64,000 nucleotides of DNA from Lineus longissimus (Eukaryota; Nemertea; Pilidiophora; Heteronemertea; Lineidae), in NCBI RefSeq assembly GCF_910592395.1, contig NC_088311.1:1986501-2050500 (forward strand), given 5' to 3'. The translations under genes and the position numbers were made by a program. This document shows, piece by piece, positions 11,236 to 23,866 of this stretch. Under the pieces are notes generated by a model, which worked only from the letters and a program-made list of their open reading frames with translations, did no database searches and was not told where the DNA came from. The stretch's first letter is position 1. Each line of letters begins with the position of its first letter.

Positions 11236-14200
11236 ATGATGATGAAATCCTTCACCAAGGCTCCGAACACTATTGCACTATGTGCAGCTGCAAACTTCAT
11301 AAATGCTGCAGACAGGGTAATCATGCCAATAGCCATCATACAGATGACAGATCAGTTCAAATGGGACCTCCATGGACAGGGATGGGTACTGAGTTCATTT
11401 GCCGCAGGCTATATGGGAAGTATGGTAAGTATGTCTGAAATGAGTTTCCCAACTACATTTGTCATGTTGTACAGATTACAGTACCTCTTTCAAACCAAGA
11501 AAAGAAGGAATTGATGTGTTAGCTGTCAAAAGCTTTATACTCCGTGTCAATCATGTGATGTATGTGAGTCAAATTTTGTTTTGTTTCGAATAGGCCATAC
11601 TTTGAAGTTAAACAAATCTAAAATGTAACACATATAACTTCATTTCATATCATAGGAAATATTAAGAAAAATTACTTTTTCTTTTCTGTAGGTCATTGGT
11701 GGTAGTGCTGCAAAGAAATATGGTGGAAAAAATATCCTGACACTGGCAGTGTTCCTCTGGTCATTGTCTACATTCATTACTCCATTTTTTGCCCACTCCA
11801 TTTATGCTCTCATTGCTTTGAGAGTGATATTAGGGGTTGGTGAAGGCTTAGGTGAGTCTGCAAATATTTCAGAACTGTCTGACTTGTGGTTTTGTTCTCT
11901 CACGTCGTAATTATCAAACTCATTGTTGTTATTGGAGTGCTCCTTAAGAAACTGCTGTAAACTGATGTAACAATGATAGAAGTCGTCAGCTGAAAATCTT
12001 AGAATATATATGTGCAAAATTTGGCCGATGTGATACTTCTGTCACTTGTTTGCAAGAAGTCCATATCAAATGAGAACGGACAGTGTTTTTAATGTTGTTT
12101 ACTTAATAGGGACACCTATTACTTTCTTGTTTGACATTTGTCACTGTTATTTCGTTTTTCAGGGTTGCCCACCATATTCCACATATTTGCTCACACCATT
12201 CCAGTGGAAGAAAGATCAAGGGCTTTTGGATACTTAGTCGCTCTTGGTTCAGTTGGACAAACCATCGCTGCTGTGGTAAGTAAGGATGGCATGTAGAGTC
12301 CTCTGAGATTTCATAATGGTTAAAAACAAAAACTTTAGAAATAAATTCGAGTTCTCGCATAGCAATTAATGAGGTGTTGCATTCCCAGAACCAATCTCTT
12401 TGTAATGGTTGACAATAAATTCTTGATGATCAGAAGCAGAAATGTATCTATGATGCTTTTATTTTCTTTCGCTGATAGGTTTGCCCTCATCTCCCATGGC
12501 AATGGATGTTTTATTTGTTTGGTTCCTTGGGCTTTGTTTGGGTGCTATTTTGGATTGTTTTGTATACGGAAGTGCGGGCTGTTGGTGATGAAGAGGAATT
12601 CATTCAACCACCAAAGGTATGATATGATTGTAATGTAGGTTCTGGAGTAAACGTCCATGCTTGACTATTAGGAGAGCGTATTGATGAATAATGACTTATT
12701 AAGCTTTGTATGTTCTGGAACCAGGATGCCAATCAATGGTCAGGAAACCTTCCTCTCGGGAACAGACACGTCTCCACAAAACTTTGTAAAACTTGTTGAA
12801 ATCGATACCTACATGTGTAAATGAAACCTCACTGATGCTGAGCATTGTTTTTTCTCATTCCAGGTGAACAATAGTAACGTGAGGTGGATAGAATTTATAA
12901 ATCACTGGCCGCTCTGGTCAATATACATAGCTCACTTTAGTATGAATTGGTCAAACTATATCATAATGCAATGGCTACCAACATATATGACACGACACTT
13001 AGGTGCAGAAAAACATGACATCATGTTTACAGCTGTGCCTTATGTCATGAACTCATTAGTTGGTGTAGGTAAGTGTAACTTGTGTTTCCTTTGTATTAGT
13101 TAGGAAGAGAGACAATAACAATGACGGTACCTCTAATGTTACCATGGTGAATTGAAAGCAGGTCATCAGATTTAGTGAGTCAAAGTCATCTTCTCGAACA
13201 GGCTGTGAAGTAGAATGTGAACATGTAAAGGAGTACCTAGACAAAACCAATGGTCAAATCTGGCAGGAAGAAGTCATAGCCACCTGCCAAACTGCAGACT
13301 GAAAGTCTTAAAAACATACAGATGTTGTTGCCTTGGTCATGACTCATTTGAATCACAGAATGATTAATTCTGATAATTTTAACACTTTATACTTTTCTTG
13401 CAGCTGCTGGGCACTTTGCAGATAACTTAGTTAGTCAAAAATGGACAGTGCTGTCTGTGCGGCGTCTCATGACAGCAATAGGTTTACTTGGACCAGGCAT
13501 CTTCTTGCTGTTCTTTAGTGCTGTAAATAACTTGCTGCTTGCTGTAATGTAAGTATTACATGTACTTTGGTAAAACTGGTTTTGAATTTACGCCAAATTG
13601 GACATAAGTACTTGTAACTGCCACTTCCCAGATGATACCAACATGTTGTAAGGGCCTTGTTGTTCAAAGCAGAGAAGTAGCTTTTTGGGGACATGTGGCT
13701 ATGAAATTACCTGTGAAGAAGAAGAAATGTGAGAGAGATGTGCAACCTAGTGCCAATTTTCTTCATGCAAACTCCACTATCTTTGGCCTGAAAACTATTC
13801 TGTGTTTTTTTCAGTTTTGTATCCATATCAATGGGCTTAAGTGCTTGTAATTCATCTGGACATCTCAGTAATCATGCAGATGTCGCCCCTAGTCATGCTG
13901 GTATTACATTTGCTGTTTCAAATACTCTGGTAAGTTTGGTCATTGTCCCGTTCTAATTTATTTCTTTTGGGGTCAGATTTTTCAATGGCAGTGCCATTCA
14001 TGCAATAGAAAGCGTTGAAGTTGTAATTTTCAGAGTCCAACTGTAGAGGTATTCCCACTTCTGTCTTGCATTTGTGATGCCCAATTCATGTCAAGTACAG
14101 CACAACCCTGCACCAGATCAAATAATGGGGCATTGTGCACTCGTGTCAATTACATGTAAGGCATTAACTCTGTATCTGATGTGTCCCTTTCATCTTGTTG

Positions 14201-14359
14201 CAGGCGACAATCCCAGGTATAACGTGCGGACCTCTAACCGCCGAGCTAGTGACTTCATCAGGAGGGCGATGGTTCCCAGTCTATGTGATAGCAGCTGCTG
14301 TGAACTTTGCCGGCGGAATAATCTATCTGAGCCAGAGTGCTGCTAGCCAGGTTTTATAA
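11236..14359 (+). CDS. SLC17-like major-facilitator anion transporter
   Basis: Eight exons: 11236-11424, 11692-11851, 12163-12275, 12479-12616, 12864-13068, 13404-13548, 13815-13929, 14204-14359. They join in phase to 406 residues, the usual size for a 12-helix major-facilitator carrier. The first helix region (NFINAADRVIMPIAIIQM) starts almost at the N-terminus. An RVILGVGEGLGLPTIFHIFA motif follows helix 4, then VEERSRAFGY and, late in the protein, SNHADVAPSHAGITFAVSNT. These match the layout of SLC17A9 and of plant/algal PHT4-type organic-anion or phosphate transporters more than SLC17A1-8. The substrate is not readable from sequence. The start is the first of three consecutive ATGs (11236); earlier in-frame codons include only a TTG. 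The 3' UTR may be 2.7 kb, since the first AATAAA is at 17042. Confidence 0.85.
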
Positions 14360-15290
14360 CACTCGCAAATATAGAAAATATAAACTGTTATTTTCTCAAT
14401 ATGCCATGTCAGTTATCTACTTCAATGAAATGATTATTCTGTACTAAATCATGAGTCAAGCCGAAGTCTGTAATTTGTACATTGAACGTTTTGTGCTGTA
14501 TTTAATATCTGTTGTGACAGATGTTAACTCTGGTGTTTGTTTTCAATACATGTAAACACCCAGTCTGTCAGTCACTAACTGTGTATTTGACCTTGGTTAT
14601 GAAGAGAGCCCTCACTCATCTAGAACCTTGTGTTGCACGTAGATGTACATAATGTACTTATCTTATTGTTGTCACTGCTTCAGTGTGGTCATATAGTCTG
14701 GTAATCAGTCCACAGATTTTAGAAAAATGATCATAAATTGCTCATCAAATGCTACTGCATATGAAATTGTAGACATTCAAATCTTTTTCATCGGTTGGTT
14801 TAACTTTCATTCCTTGATAAACGATGGAAGGACCCATTACGTTTATACTTGTACTGTACCTAACATACGTAGTAGTACAAGCTGAACAGAGGTGGGGACA
14901 TATTCCAGTGAATCAAACTGAATGGGTGTCATGTTTTAAGTCAGCTCTGTTTCCTTATAGAACAAATACATGCAGGGCCATTTGTCTTGATATAAGATCT
15001 CCACATTTCTGTAGTTAGGTTGCTTGCTAGGTTGTTTTGTTTTCATTTAAATGTGTGCCATTTTCTTTTACTTCTTTTCTCTGTCTGCCATTGCCGTGCT
15101 GTTGATTATTCTCAATGCTGATATGGACACATAAACTGCTTCCATTGCACTGATTGAATGTCCGAATTTTGGCGATGGTGTGGAACAGAGTTTTTGTGAA
15201 ACAGCCGAGTTTCTCAGGTGGTGGGAGGGTTAGTATGTTAAGGTCCCACCATTTCAAGAAGGCACAGGGTGTTGCTATTCTTTCTATTAT

Positions 15291-16408
15291 TAGCTCACCT
15301 CTTAGCAGAGGTGAGCTTATCCCATACCGTGGCGTCCGTCGTCCGTCGTCGTCGTCGTCGTCGTCGTCGTCCGTCGTCCGTTAGCAGGGCACGTTTCGTA
15401 ACTGTTAGAGCTATTGAGTTGAAACTTGGTACACATGTACCCTTATGTAATGACACCTTGGAGACCAAGTTTCGGTCCGATTCGTTTTATGGTTTGGCCA
15501 CCAGGGGGCCAAACGTTAAAAGTGAAAATATGCAATATCTCCCTTAATAGTAGTCGGGAAATTTTGAAAAAAATATGGTAGGTACTTCTAGCAAAGGTGC
15601 ATCATATATCCTCCGGGTTTTTGATTTGACCTCCTTTTCAAGGTCACAGAGGTCAAATGGTGTAAATTGGCCGTTAGGATGTAACGATGGCACGTTTCTA
15701 AACTGCAATGACTATTGATACCAAATTTGGTACACATTTACCCCTTAGTCAGGTGATCTCAGGGACTGAAGTTTGGTCCAATATGATTCACCACTTGACC
15801 ACCAGGGGGCAAAATCTAAAAACCTTAAAAATGTGATTATTCCTTAACTTCTTGCCCGATTGCCACCAATTTGATATCATGGGTACATCTAACCACCATA
15901 CAGTATATGTCACACAGGTTTTTAATTTGACCTTCTTGTCAAGGTCACAGAGGTCAAATGGCGTAAATTCGCCGTCAGACCGTAACTATGGCACGTTTCT
16001 TAACTGCAATGACTATTGATCACAAATTAAGTACACATGTACCCCTTGGTCAGGTGATCTCAGGTACCGAAGTTTGGTGCGATCTGATTTGCCGTTTGGC
16101 CTCCAGGGAGGGGGCCAAATCCTAAATTCTTCAAAATGCCATTATTCCTAGTAATGACTTGCCCGATTGGCACCAATTTTATATCATAGGTACATCTAAT
16201 TCTAACAACCATTCAATGTGTCACCCGGGTCTTCTTTGATTTGACCTACTTTTCAAGGTCACAGAGGTCGAATGTACTGTAAATTGGCCATTTTGGGGAA
16301 ATTGTAATTGCTTGGACCTACATCAAACCTAACACTACATGACACAATACAATGCTCTTTAGCCATCTTTCCTCCACATGAGGTGAGCACAATGGCCCTG
16401 GCCATTTC
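15291..16408. mobile_element. Large inverted-repeat element with three 301-bp internal units
   Basis: The left end, AGCTCACCTC, immediately forms a short hairpin with GAGGTGAGCT. The right end, GAGGTGAGCACAATGGCC, is its inverted counterpart. Three diverged direct repeats begin at 15389, 15690 and 15991 with GCACGTTTC. Each contains a TTGG(T/A)CCA-like block, a CCAGGGGGCC-type block and AAGGTCACAGAGGTC(A/G)AATG. No open frame longer than about 90 codons exists, and those present come from the microsatellite. I read it as a non-autonomous transposable element. Confidence 0.75.
15337..15380 (+). repeat. (GTC)n/(CGT)n microsatellite inside the inverted-repeat element
   Basis: GTCCGTCGTCCGTC passes into an uninterrupted run of CGT triplets and back again. 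Translated, it gives artificial poly-Ser and poly-Arg frames. Confidence 0.9.
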
Positions 16409-17041
16409 ATATAAAACTGTAACCTTGTAAATTATATTTCCGAAAATATAAAGTATGAAAGTTGTATTGATGACATAAAATCATGTAAAAGATTACGTTG
16501 TACAGTTCATGTGCATTCGATACCAACTCTGAGTGTTCTGTTCTGTTGCGTTCCTGAAGTCTAACGAAGTGTAAGTCTTATAAAGCACTTTATACTGTAC
16601 AATTGTACTGTCTCCAAGTGCTTTACATTCATTCTCCAGCCTAATCTAGAAACCGAGGAGTGCACTGTGTGTAATCCTTGGTTACTACGGCCAGTTGAAA
16701 GTACCTAGTAGCACTGGCCAAGCCCCAAACCAACAAAATTGTGATCACAAGTCAGACACTCTTCTGGTGTGTCACCACGCTTCCCAAGAAGGAGTACTAC
16801 TGTCCGTGGCAGGTACAAGTAGGGTCCGAGAGCAGGTCTGCACAGAGCAATACACATTTGATGGACCTGAGCCCACTCTACTGTCGACTACTTCACTGTA
16901 TCATTTCATCAAATGCCTTTACAGTCCTTGACTTCTGTGTATTTAGTCCATGGTAATGTACATCTTCAGTTGATTGTATAACAATGTATGTCATCAACTG
17001 CAGTGTATTTTTGAGAACTGTGTACATTATTATAAGCTTCC

Positions 17042-17047
17042 AATAAA
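17042..17047 (+). terminator. Candidate polyadenylation signal for the SLC17-like gene
   Basis: This is the first AATAAA on the + strand after the stop at 14359. It is followed within 20-30 bp by a T/G-rich stretch (GATGATTTG, then TTTGCTTAGTTTG). Confidence 0.5.
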
Positions 17048-17124
17048 AGGATGTGATGATTTGAACACAACTTTGCTTAGTTTGTTAAACACGCATGTTC
17101 AGTCTTGGGTGTAGCATGAAATTC

Positions 17125-17130
17125 TTTATT
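17125..17130 (-). terminator. Candidate polyadenylation signal for SLC35B3
   Basis: TTTATT on + reads AATAAA on -. Another copy at 17358-17363 is nearer the stop and could be used instead. Confidence 0.4.
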
Positions 17131-17592
17131 GGAGCAATTTCAGTGGACGTCCTACTGCAACCATCCATCACGCTAGTTAGAGAGTCTTGAAAAAGGCCAG
17201 GAAGACAGTGGACAACTACATGTATCAAACTTGAGTTGCACTGTCTGTGTCTGTAGAGCGGAGAGGGCATTTCTCGTTCCAAAGGGACGTAGATAAATCC
17301 ATTGTTACAAGTGCATGTGTTCATGTAAACATGGGCCAAACAATATTCTTGACTCAATTTATTCTGGACCATTGAATATAATATAGTACATGTCTTTTGT
17401 TTAAAAATTATTTGGATACATGTAAAACAAATGGCTTTCTTCTTAAATAATCAATCAGTGACCACCGACCTGTTTCCATTATAAATATTTCACCTTCAAC
17501 CCGCAACCTATTTGCATCTATCACAAACTGATCAATCCAATTGCACCGTCCACTGTTCTATCATGAGCAATGACTTTAGAGAGAAAAGGTCC

Positions 17593-20500
17593 TTAGACTA
17601 CATTAGCTTCAGACATGTCCATTGCTCTGATCGGATGTTTTACTTCCAAGAATCGATCCGTTACGTAATGCTTGAAACTGATAATGCTGTTGTCAATGTT
17701 TGTTTTATTCTTGCTGTAAATATTTAAGTAGATTCCAAGGACGACGACAAGACCCGACCAAACATACCTGAAATGTGAGAAAAATATAAGTTGAGGAGGT
17801 TTGCTATTCAAAGGTGCTCACTATTAAAATGCATGATCTGGACTCTTTCAAAATCAAAGTCACCTCAGAGGCACAACCTAACAATGCACTTTGATACTTA
17901 CTGCATCGTAAAAGGCTTTGTGAAGAACAGGAAGGACAGGATGATTGTCACAGCTTTCCGACAGGTTGTCACTAGAAAAAATTGGATAAATTTGTCATAA
18001 TGTAGTGAATATTGAATTCTTTGTCAAAATTTAAAAACTATCGCATCATATCAATGCTGAGAAATCGCAATCTTTGAGGCCAGTCCCCCATTTCAATCTA
18101 CTAAGTCAGTCATTCCTACATTCCTTTCCATAACAACTCTCTCTCAACAGCTGCAGGTACTGCAGTCTGGTGTCATTCAGATATCTGACTGACAACACCT
18201 AAGACAAAGGCCAAGGCACATGTGTACATGTACCAAAGGAGGGGAACTTACCTGTCACAGCAATAAGAGCACCACTAGTTTTCACCATTGTCAGAACAAA
18301 ATTGAGCCCCAGGTATCCCGTCAGGGAAAATATCACAGCATAGCCATATGTCTTCATAGGGTACTGGAATGAACAATGAATTGCAGTCACATACAAAAAT
18401 AAAAAGACTCACAACACCATATACATGTAAGCACTCATTTCACTGTGTAAATGTGAATCTATATGAACAGTGATAGTATTTACATGTACAGTAAAGGGAT
18501 AACTGATCTCAATGGATTTACCTCAGAGCAGGCTACATCTTTTTTTTTGTATTTATAATCTTAGAAAATCTATCCCAGTCTCAAAGGTTTCAATACTCAC
18601 CGACCAACAGAATGTAAATGCAGGGATCAGCTGCCCGGATAAGATCATTCCAACCAATATATACACGAACCCCACTGAATATGAATAGAGAACCTGAAAG
18701 AGATGGAGCAAAGAGGCTAAGATCTACTCCTACTATCTTGGCTTCCATTGGTCATTATCTCATTGGGTCAAGCAAGAATGCAACACCCAACCATGCCAAG
18801 TAAGTCTGTCTGAGCAATCAAGAAATCAAAGAATAATAATTACAAATATCTTAGTCTTACCATTTCTGAGTTACTACTGCTATGCTGTTTCATGGCTTTT
18901 TCTTGAAAATTACCGATGGCAGCATCTGCACATAGGGCCAACGAGATTAACAAAACTCCTGAAATACACAGAATTAGAGACCATTACCTACACGTACATG
19001 TAGTAATCACAATACCGGTAGGTGTCAGAGAGATTTTAATCAATATCTGGACATAAGTGGCAATAATGTTACCTTTTTCACTGTTGTAACAATTTGTTAC
19101 TCTGACCGTCATATTCTTCATTTTACTTTTGAAACAGTAGCCTGGTTTTAGAGACATTTTTTTCTAAACTCAGCCTGATGAACACATTGATTTCACCAAG
19201 TATATATGGCGACATACAATATTGTCCAAAAACAGGCTTGCACTCACTTACCATAAGAATCAAAATTTGGCTGAACCGTGCTATCTGCCAAAGTGAACAA
19301 GATCAATCCTATACTCATACATACACAGGCCGACACGTCAATCACACCAAATTTTTTACCTGAAAATGAAGAAGTTTTCAATAACAGAATTATTGCAAAG
19401 AATGCTAAGAAAAGAATGTCTGGTAGCAATTTGGCATGAAAGGACGACTTACAATCCACTATACCCTTTCTATAACTTGTTTGGATGGTACATGATATAG
19501 GGCCTAACTGGTAGAAGTACTTATCAGATGCAGGAGCTAAACATGGTGTAGCAAACACTATACAGTGGAACCCTGGTCGGTGACCACCCCACTATGACGA
19601 CCAAGAATCGCTGGTTCTAAATGGTTTCCTCTCTAGTTTCACTGCTTTTGTCATAACTCTGACCAGCAAGTCTCCTGGTGTCATCTTTCATGGACTTCGT
19701 CTTTGAGTACATTCATAAATAGGATTAAATGCTTACCCTGGATCAAAATGCCACCAATGAGAACAGGAATAAGTTTACAGCACTTGAAGATGACTTGGGT
19801 TGGATAATTCAGGTAGCCCACTGATGTATTTGAGAGACCCATTGTAGCAACCGTGAGGAAGGCAATCAACCCATAGGTTTTGATCGGGATTCTGAAAAGA
19901 AATGTTGATTTGTAGAGATTGTGTTGATTAAGACCACACAATCTTTACTAATTTGGAAATATCTCATCTTATCATAATACCATGTCCTATGAAAGCCTAA
20001 TAAAGCATATTGAAAATGCCATATCTTTAAGGCGAATTGTTGAAGAGACACCAACCATGATTATTTGCATCTTTAGACTTTACTGATAAAGAACAGCTCA
20101 TTAGCTTTGACTATTACCTTCTTCTTTTGTCAGCTTTGAATTGCAGCTCTACAAGACCAAAGCCAGAATAACACGCAAACTGCACTAATGTCAGGTACCA
20201 ACCAAATGGTTTGAAGCCTTCCAGTCGGAATATGAGCTCCTGAAATGAATAAATGAAGCAATTCTATGGGACACTACATCTAAGTTCCAGGGAACCCCAC
20301 TTTCCAATGAAGTTTCAAGGACATCCATCCACACCCATAATAAAACTTTTTTTCCAAAATAGCTGTAAGTCATGTTAAAATATTAATTCCTTACATAACG
20401 GTTTCAGACACTGACTCTGTCATCAATAATGACATTGACATGGTATTCATGTGACGAAACTGATTCAATTTACCTGAAAATATCCATATATCAGGTAGAA

Positions 20501-20740
20501 GAAAAATATCCCAATGGTACAGATGAAGAACTGAAATGTTCGCGGAAACTTAGCAATGTCCACTCCAAGGATTATCAAGTCACTTGGTTTCTCGGCTTCA
20601 AGAAGAGGCATCTCCACTTTAAAGGTGTCTTTGCCTTTCACTTGTTCTTGCGGCATCTTGAGGATACTCCTTGCTCCGTACTGGTGGACGTATTGACTAG
20701 ACAGCATTAAGTTCTTGCCTCGTTCTTGTGAATTATTCAT
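17593..20740 (-). CDS. SLC35B3: SLC35B3, Golgi PAPS (3'-phosphoadenylyl sulfate) transporter 2
   Basis: Nine exons on the - strand: 20474-20740, 20118-20239, 19737-19891, 19252-19359, 18861-18958, 18601-18693, 18252-18363, 17902-17971, 17593-17767. All phases close and give 399 residues, close to the roughly 401 of human SLC35B3. The family imports the activated sulfate donor PAPS into the Golgi lumen for sulfation of glycans and proteins. Diagnostic blocks are FLIYGYFQELIF-type entry to the first helix (FFFYLIYGYFQ), FGLVELQFKADKRRR, the highly conserved GLSNTSVGYLNYPTQVIFKC, SLALCADAAIGNFQEKAMK, and QYVWSGLVVVLGIYLNIYSK in the last helix. The start is the first ATG in the frame (20738-20740), with a stop further upstream in that frame. 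The N-terminal tail before the first helix is hydrophilic and poorly conserved. Confidence 0.94.
19562..19600. repeat. TA-flanked TIR fragment of a pogo-like MITE in SLC35B3 intron 3
   Basis: TACAGTGGAACCCTGG resembles the termini (CAGTAGAACC / CAGTGGAACC) of the intact element at 44502-44679. Only one end is recognisable. Confidence 0.4.
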
Positions 20741-21536
20741 TATTGACAGTAGTTTTCTTAGTCTTGTTAGTATTGGAGAAACATTCGGGTAGAGGCCAAG
20801 AGATGGGACCACCAATTAGAAACAGTTTGATGCCCTACATCATTCATGTGCCTAACTCCAAGTGATACTGATACAACCAACAATTACGTGGTCCTGAAAA
20901 GTCAATAAGCTATGAGTTCATTTGCAACTTTAAATAATATATAACATACAATACATAGAGCATCATCATCATGGCATCATGCCTCCACTGGCTCCAGTCC
21001 CGGCTCTACCAAAGGCTAAGCTGAAGCTCAGCTTAAACTAGTCTAAGCCAGGCTCCAGCATGTCAGGATCTACAAAGTTAACCCATGTCTTGATACTTCA
21101 TGTTCCCTGTTGAGTCCCCATCACTGGGACTGTGTGGTGACCAGGTGACGTTTGCATAGTTTCATGAGTTCAGTTACTCACAAATACTGTAGTGGGGTCA
21201 GTCACTCAGTGTTGGTGTAGATTTGTAAGTATCAAAATTGTAACAAGTCTAAATTCAAATTTGACCAAACTTTGTGTTCTTATACAACTACATGAACTAT
21301 CCCTATAATACCTTCTATCAACCAAGTATCTAAAACTCACCAAATTGTTTGTAGTTTAGCCGTATTATGACCAAAATTCGCAAAATTTTGAAGAAAATTT
21401 ATAATTTGCCAACAAGGCTTGTGCAATACGTCATCACTAATTGCCTAGTTGTTGCAAGGTAAAAATCACGGTCAAAAACAAACTCGCACAGTGCCGAAAT
21501 TAAAATTCAATTTCAGACACTGGAATTGGTAAAATT

Positions 21537-21546
21537 CCGCCATCTT
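21537..21546 (-). promoter_or_regulatory. YY1-like motif, candidate SLC35B3 promoter
   Basis: The - strand reads AAGATGGCGG, the YY1 consensus often found just downstream of transcription starts. It lies 0.8 kb upstream of the SLC35B3 ATG, which implies a non-coding first exon there if real. Confidence 0.35.
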
Positions 21547-21961
21547 GGATATCGGCATCCTGAGATTCAGGTGTTTTCAACACTGCGTCACCACCACTTC
21601 AAACTCCAAAGTCTTATCCAGGCCTAGTAAGTGCCACCTTCTTTCATAAAATGGCTTGTTTTATAAATAAATAACAAAATATGATCTTTGTAAATAAAAC
21701 CCGAGATGTTCTGGTGTGTTTTTACGTGAATTTATTGCAAACTATCAATGCAGCGTAGTGCAGCCATCGTGTTCTCGGGCGTAGTGGTGATGCGATAGCC
21801 TCTTTGCAATTGTAAAGATTCTTTACATTTCCACATCCGCGGTACTACTTTTCAAGATGGTGGCAATTCACCACAGAAATTTTGGCTCAGACAAGCAATC
21901 TGATTGGTCAGCGATTTGTTACAAACAAAATTTTAAAATCTGATTCTGTAGCGTCAGGAAA

Positions 21962-21998
21962 CCTCGACCCTAACCGCCGCGCAGCGGAGGGTCGAGGT
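21962..21998. repeat. GC-rich hairpin beside the 0.69 kb element
   Basis: CCTCGACCCT and AGGGTCGAGG form a perfect 10-bp stem, and CCGC/GCGG pair inside it. It lies 6 bp left of the second 0.69 kb element and is not present beside the first copy. Confidence 0.6.
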
Positions 21999-22003
21999 GA
22001 TCA

Positions 22004-22695
22004 GGTCTCACTAGCCAGGGGTAAAAAAACTAGTTCTTCAATCTCGATTGATTACCATGGATACAGATGGGCCTACTCTATCTCAATTGCTACTTGTTCA
22101 AATGTAAATGTCCGATGTTTTTTTTAAAGGGGTAGCTCTGACGATTAGTTGAGGAAATTACCAGTTTCCTCTGTGCACCTACGCGGTGAGCAGGCCCCGC
22201 ATGCTATTTATAGCTCAAGAGGATGTTGACATCGACTGGTTCCTGTGAGATTGCACATGCACATGTCCTCAAGGTAAAATTTCGAGGGCAAAAAACTTAA
22301 ACAAAAGTCGCAACGACATCCTATTTTTATATAAAAGATTGAAATAGTCGTCAGTTGGCTTTCTCAAGGTGATGAGTAGATGTGTATGAAAATTTTTTTC
22401 GCCATCCTTGTTAATCTTGAAGTTATAAGGCATAGAGGTGAAATTTTTCAAATTTGCGTTAACATACAGGGTGTCTCATGCATTGTGCTGCATCAGTCTA
22501 TGCATGACTGTATATCTAGACGACGTTGAAACTTGGCCAGATGTATTCTACAAGAGACAAGCTATTCAGAAATGTATAGGTTTGTGTGAGAAGAAGGTAC
22601 TGCCAAGTCTACAGCCGCTGGAACAGGGGTATGCATGAAATTACGTCGCGTCATTTTTGAAGGCAGGTTTGGCCTCCGCACCGGCTACTGAGACC
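22004..22695. mobile_element. 0.69 kb inverted-repeat element, copy 2
   Basis: It has the same ends (GGTCTCACTAGCC / inverted ACTGAGACC) and near-identical interior as 8946-9636. Differences include a GGTGAG deletion near 22187 and a few small indels. The two copies are clearly recent duplicates by transposition. Confidence 0.75.
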
Positions 22696-23866
22696 CGAGG
22701 AAGCCTGTTGATTTAGGTCTCGTTAGGGAGTTTTTCCCAAATGTAGGACGTAACATCTATTTTAAAATGCGTTTCCAAAGTGAATGCATGAGGATAACCC
22801 ATTTGTGTCGTATATGGAAACGCACAATTCCCCTGATTCTGCAGGATGTTAAATCGGGCATTTTGTTTCTTTAAATAAATCATAAGCGTCGCATTTGCTC
22901 CCAGCTCTGTTCACCATCCCAAATGGCAATATTGCCAATTGGGCCGGACAATCACGAAAAACCCCAAATATTATACATTTCTTCCTGAATCATTCTTACA
23001 ATGACCATTCTTCCATGAAAGACAGTTGGTTACGCTACACAAAAAAACAAAAAAACGAGGGTCAAACATTGAACTTTTGAGATATGTTGAATTTTGCACA
23101 AATCAGCGAAAAACGCACCAACTGGCACTGGACGGCATTTCAACAAGGGGCCGACGCACATTCCAAGTTCAGTGTACACATACGTCGGCAACAACAGTAA
23201 CATGCGTAGTTTCTTGTTAGTCGCCTATTGAGTAGTGCTCTAGGTTTCAGAAACTCCAAAAAAACACTTCTTTACCAAAACAACTGCTAAATCAACACTG
23301 GGGTAGTGTGAGGACCAAGAAATCAATGATATTTTAGGAACTACGCGCATGAATACAAAAAGTCCCTAATGAGACCATTGTAGATGGACCGGTTATACCG
23401 AGCACTCTGGTATTTCAGATTATTCACTCGGATCGAGGTCACCCATCCTACAGAAAACAAGTCACCGGACACAGGAAGCTTACGCCCCCAAATCGAGCCC
23501 ATGACGAGTGAATTGCCGTCAAGTACCAGCCTCTGTAATGAGTGAATGGAGGGGACTGGTGGAAGAGTCTATGTTTGGGTTTAACGAAGTTGTGGTATAT
23601 TTTATCTGCAACAAAAAACTATAATGCGTTGTTAAGTAAAATATTGACCATATATTTGTCAGAATAACTGAGTAATATGAATTAAAACAAATATTTGATG
23701 TTAATTTTTCAGTAAATGGCTATATATGGATTGAATTAACCTACGATTATTTTTTTGATATTTCCAACACTACATTACAACCTGTACAACTGTACAAAAT
23801 ACACTACGGTAGTACATTTTGTATATAAAATACATTGGAATACACAGAACTACACTCAACATTGAC

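Larger units (their letters stand above)
14360..17592. other. Tail-to-tail region: 3' UTRs of the SLC17-like gene and SLC35B3, with a large repeat
   Basis: No exon is supported. The inverted-repeat element at 15291-16408 takes up a third of it. Polyadenylation signals of the two convergent genes sit only about 80 bp apart (17042-17047 on +, 17125-17130 on -). Confidence 0.55.
20741..23866. other. Head-to-head region between SLC35B3 (-) and THOC1 (+)
   Basis: It holds the 5' flanks of both genes, a YY1-like site at 21537-21546, a hairpin at 21962-21998 and copy 2 of the 0.69 kb element. The rest (22.7-23.86 kb) shows no exon or repeat I can name. Confidence 0.5.

Noticed and set aside
15154-15547. 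Open frames with poly-Ser or poly-Arg runs
   Set aside because: They are translations of the GTC/CGT microsatellite within a transposable element.
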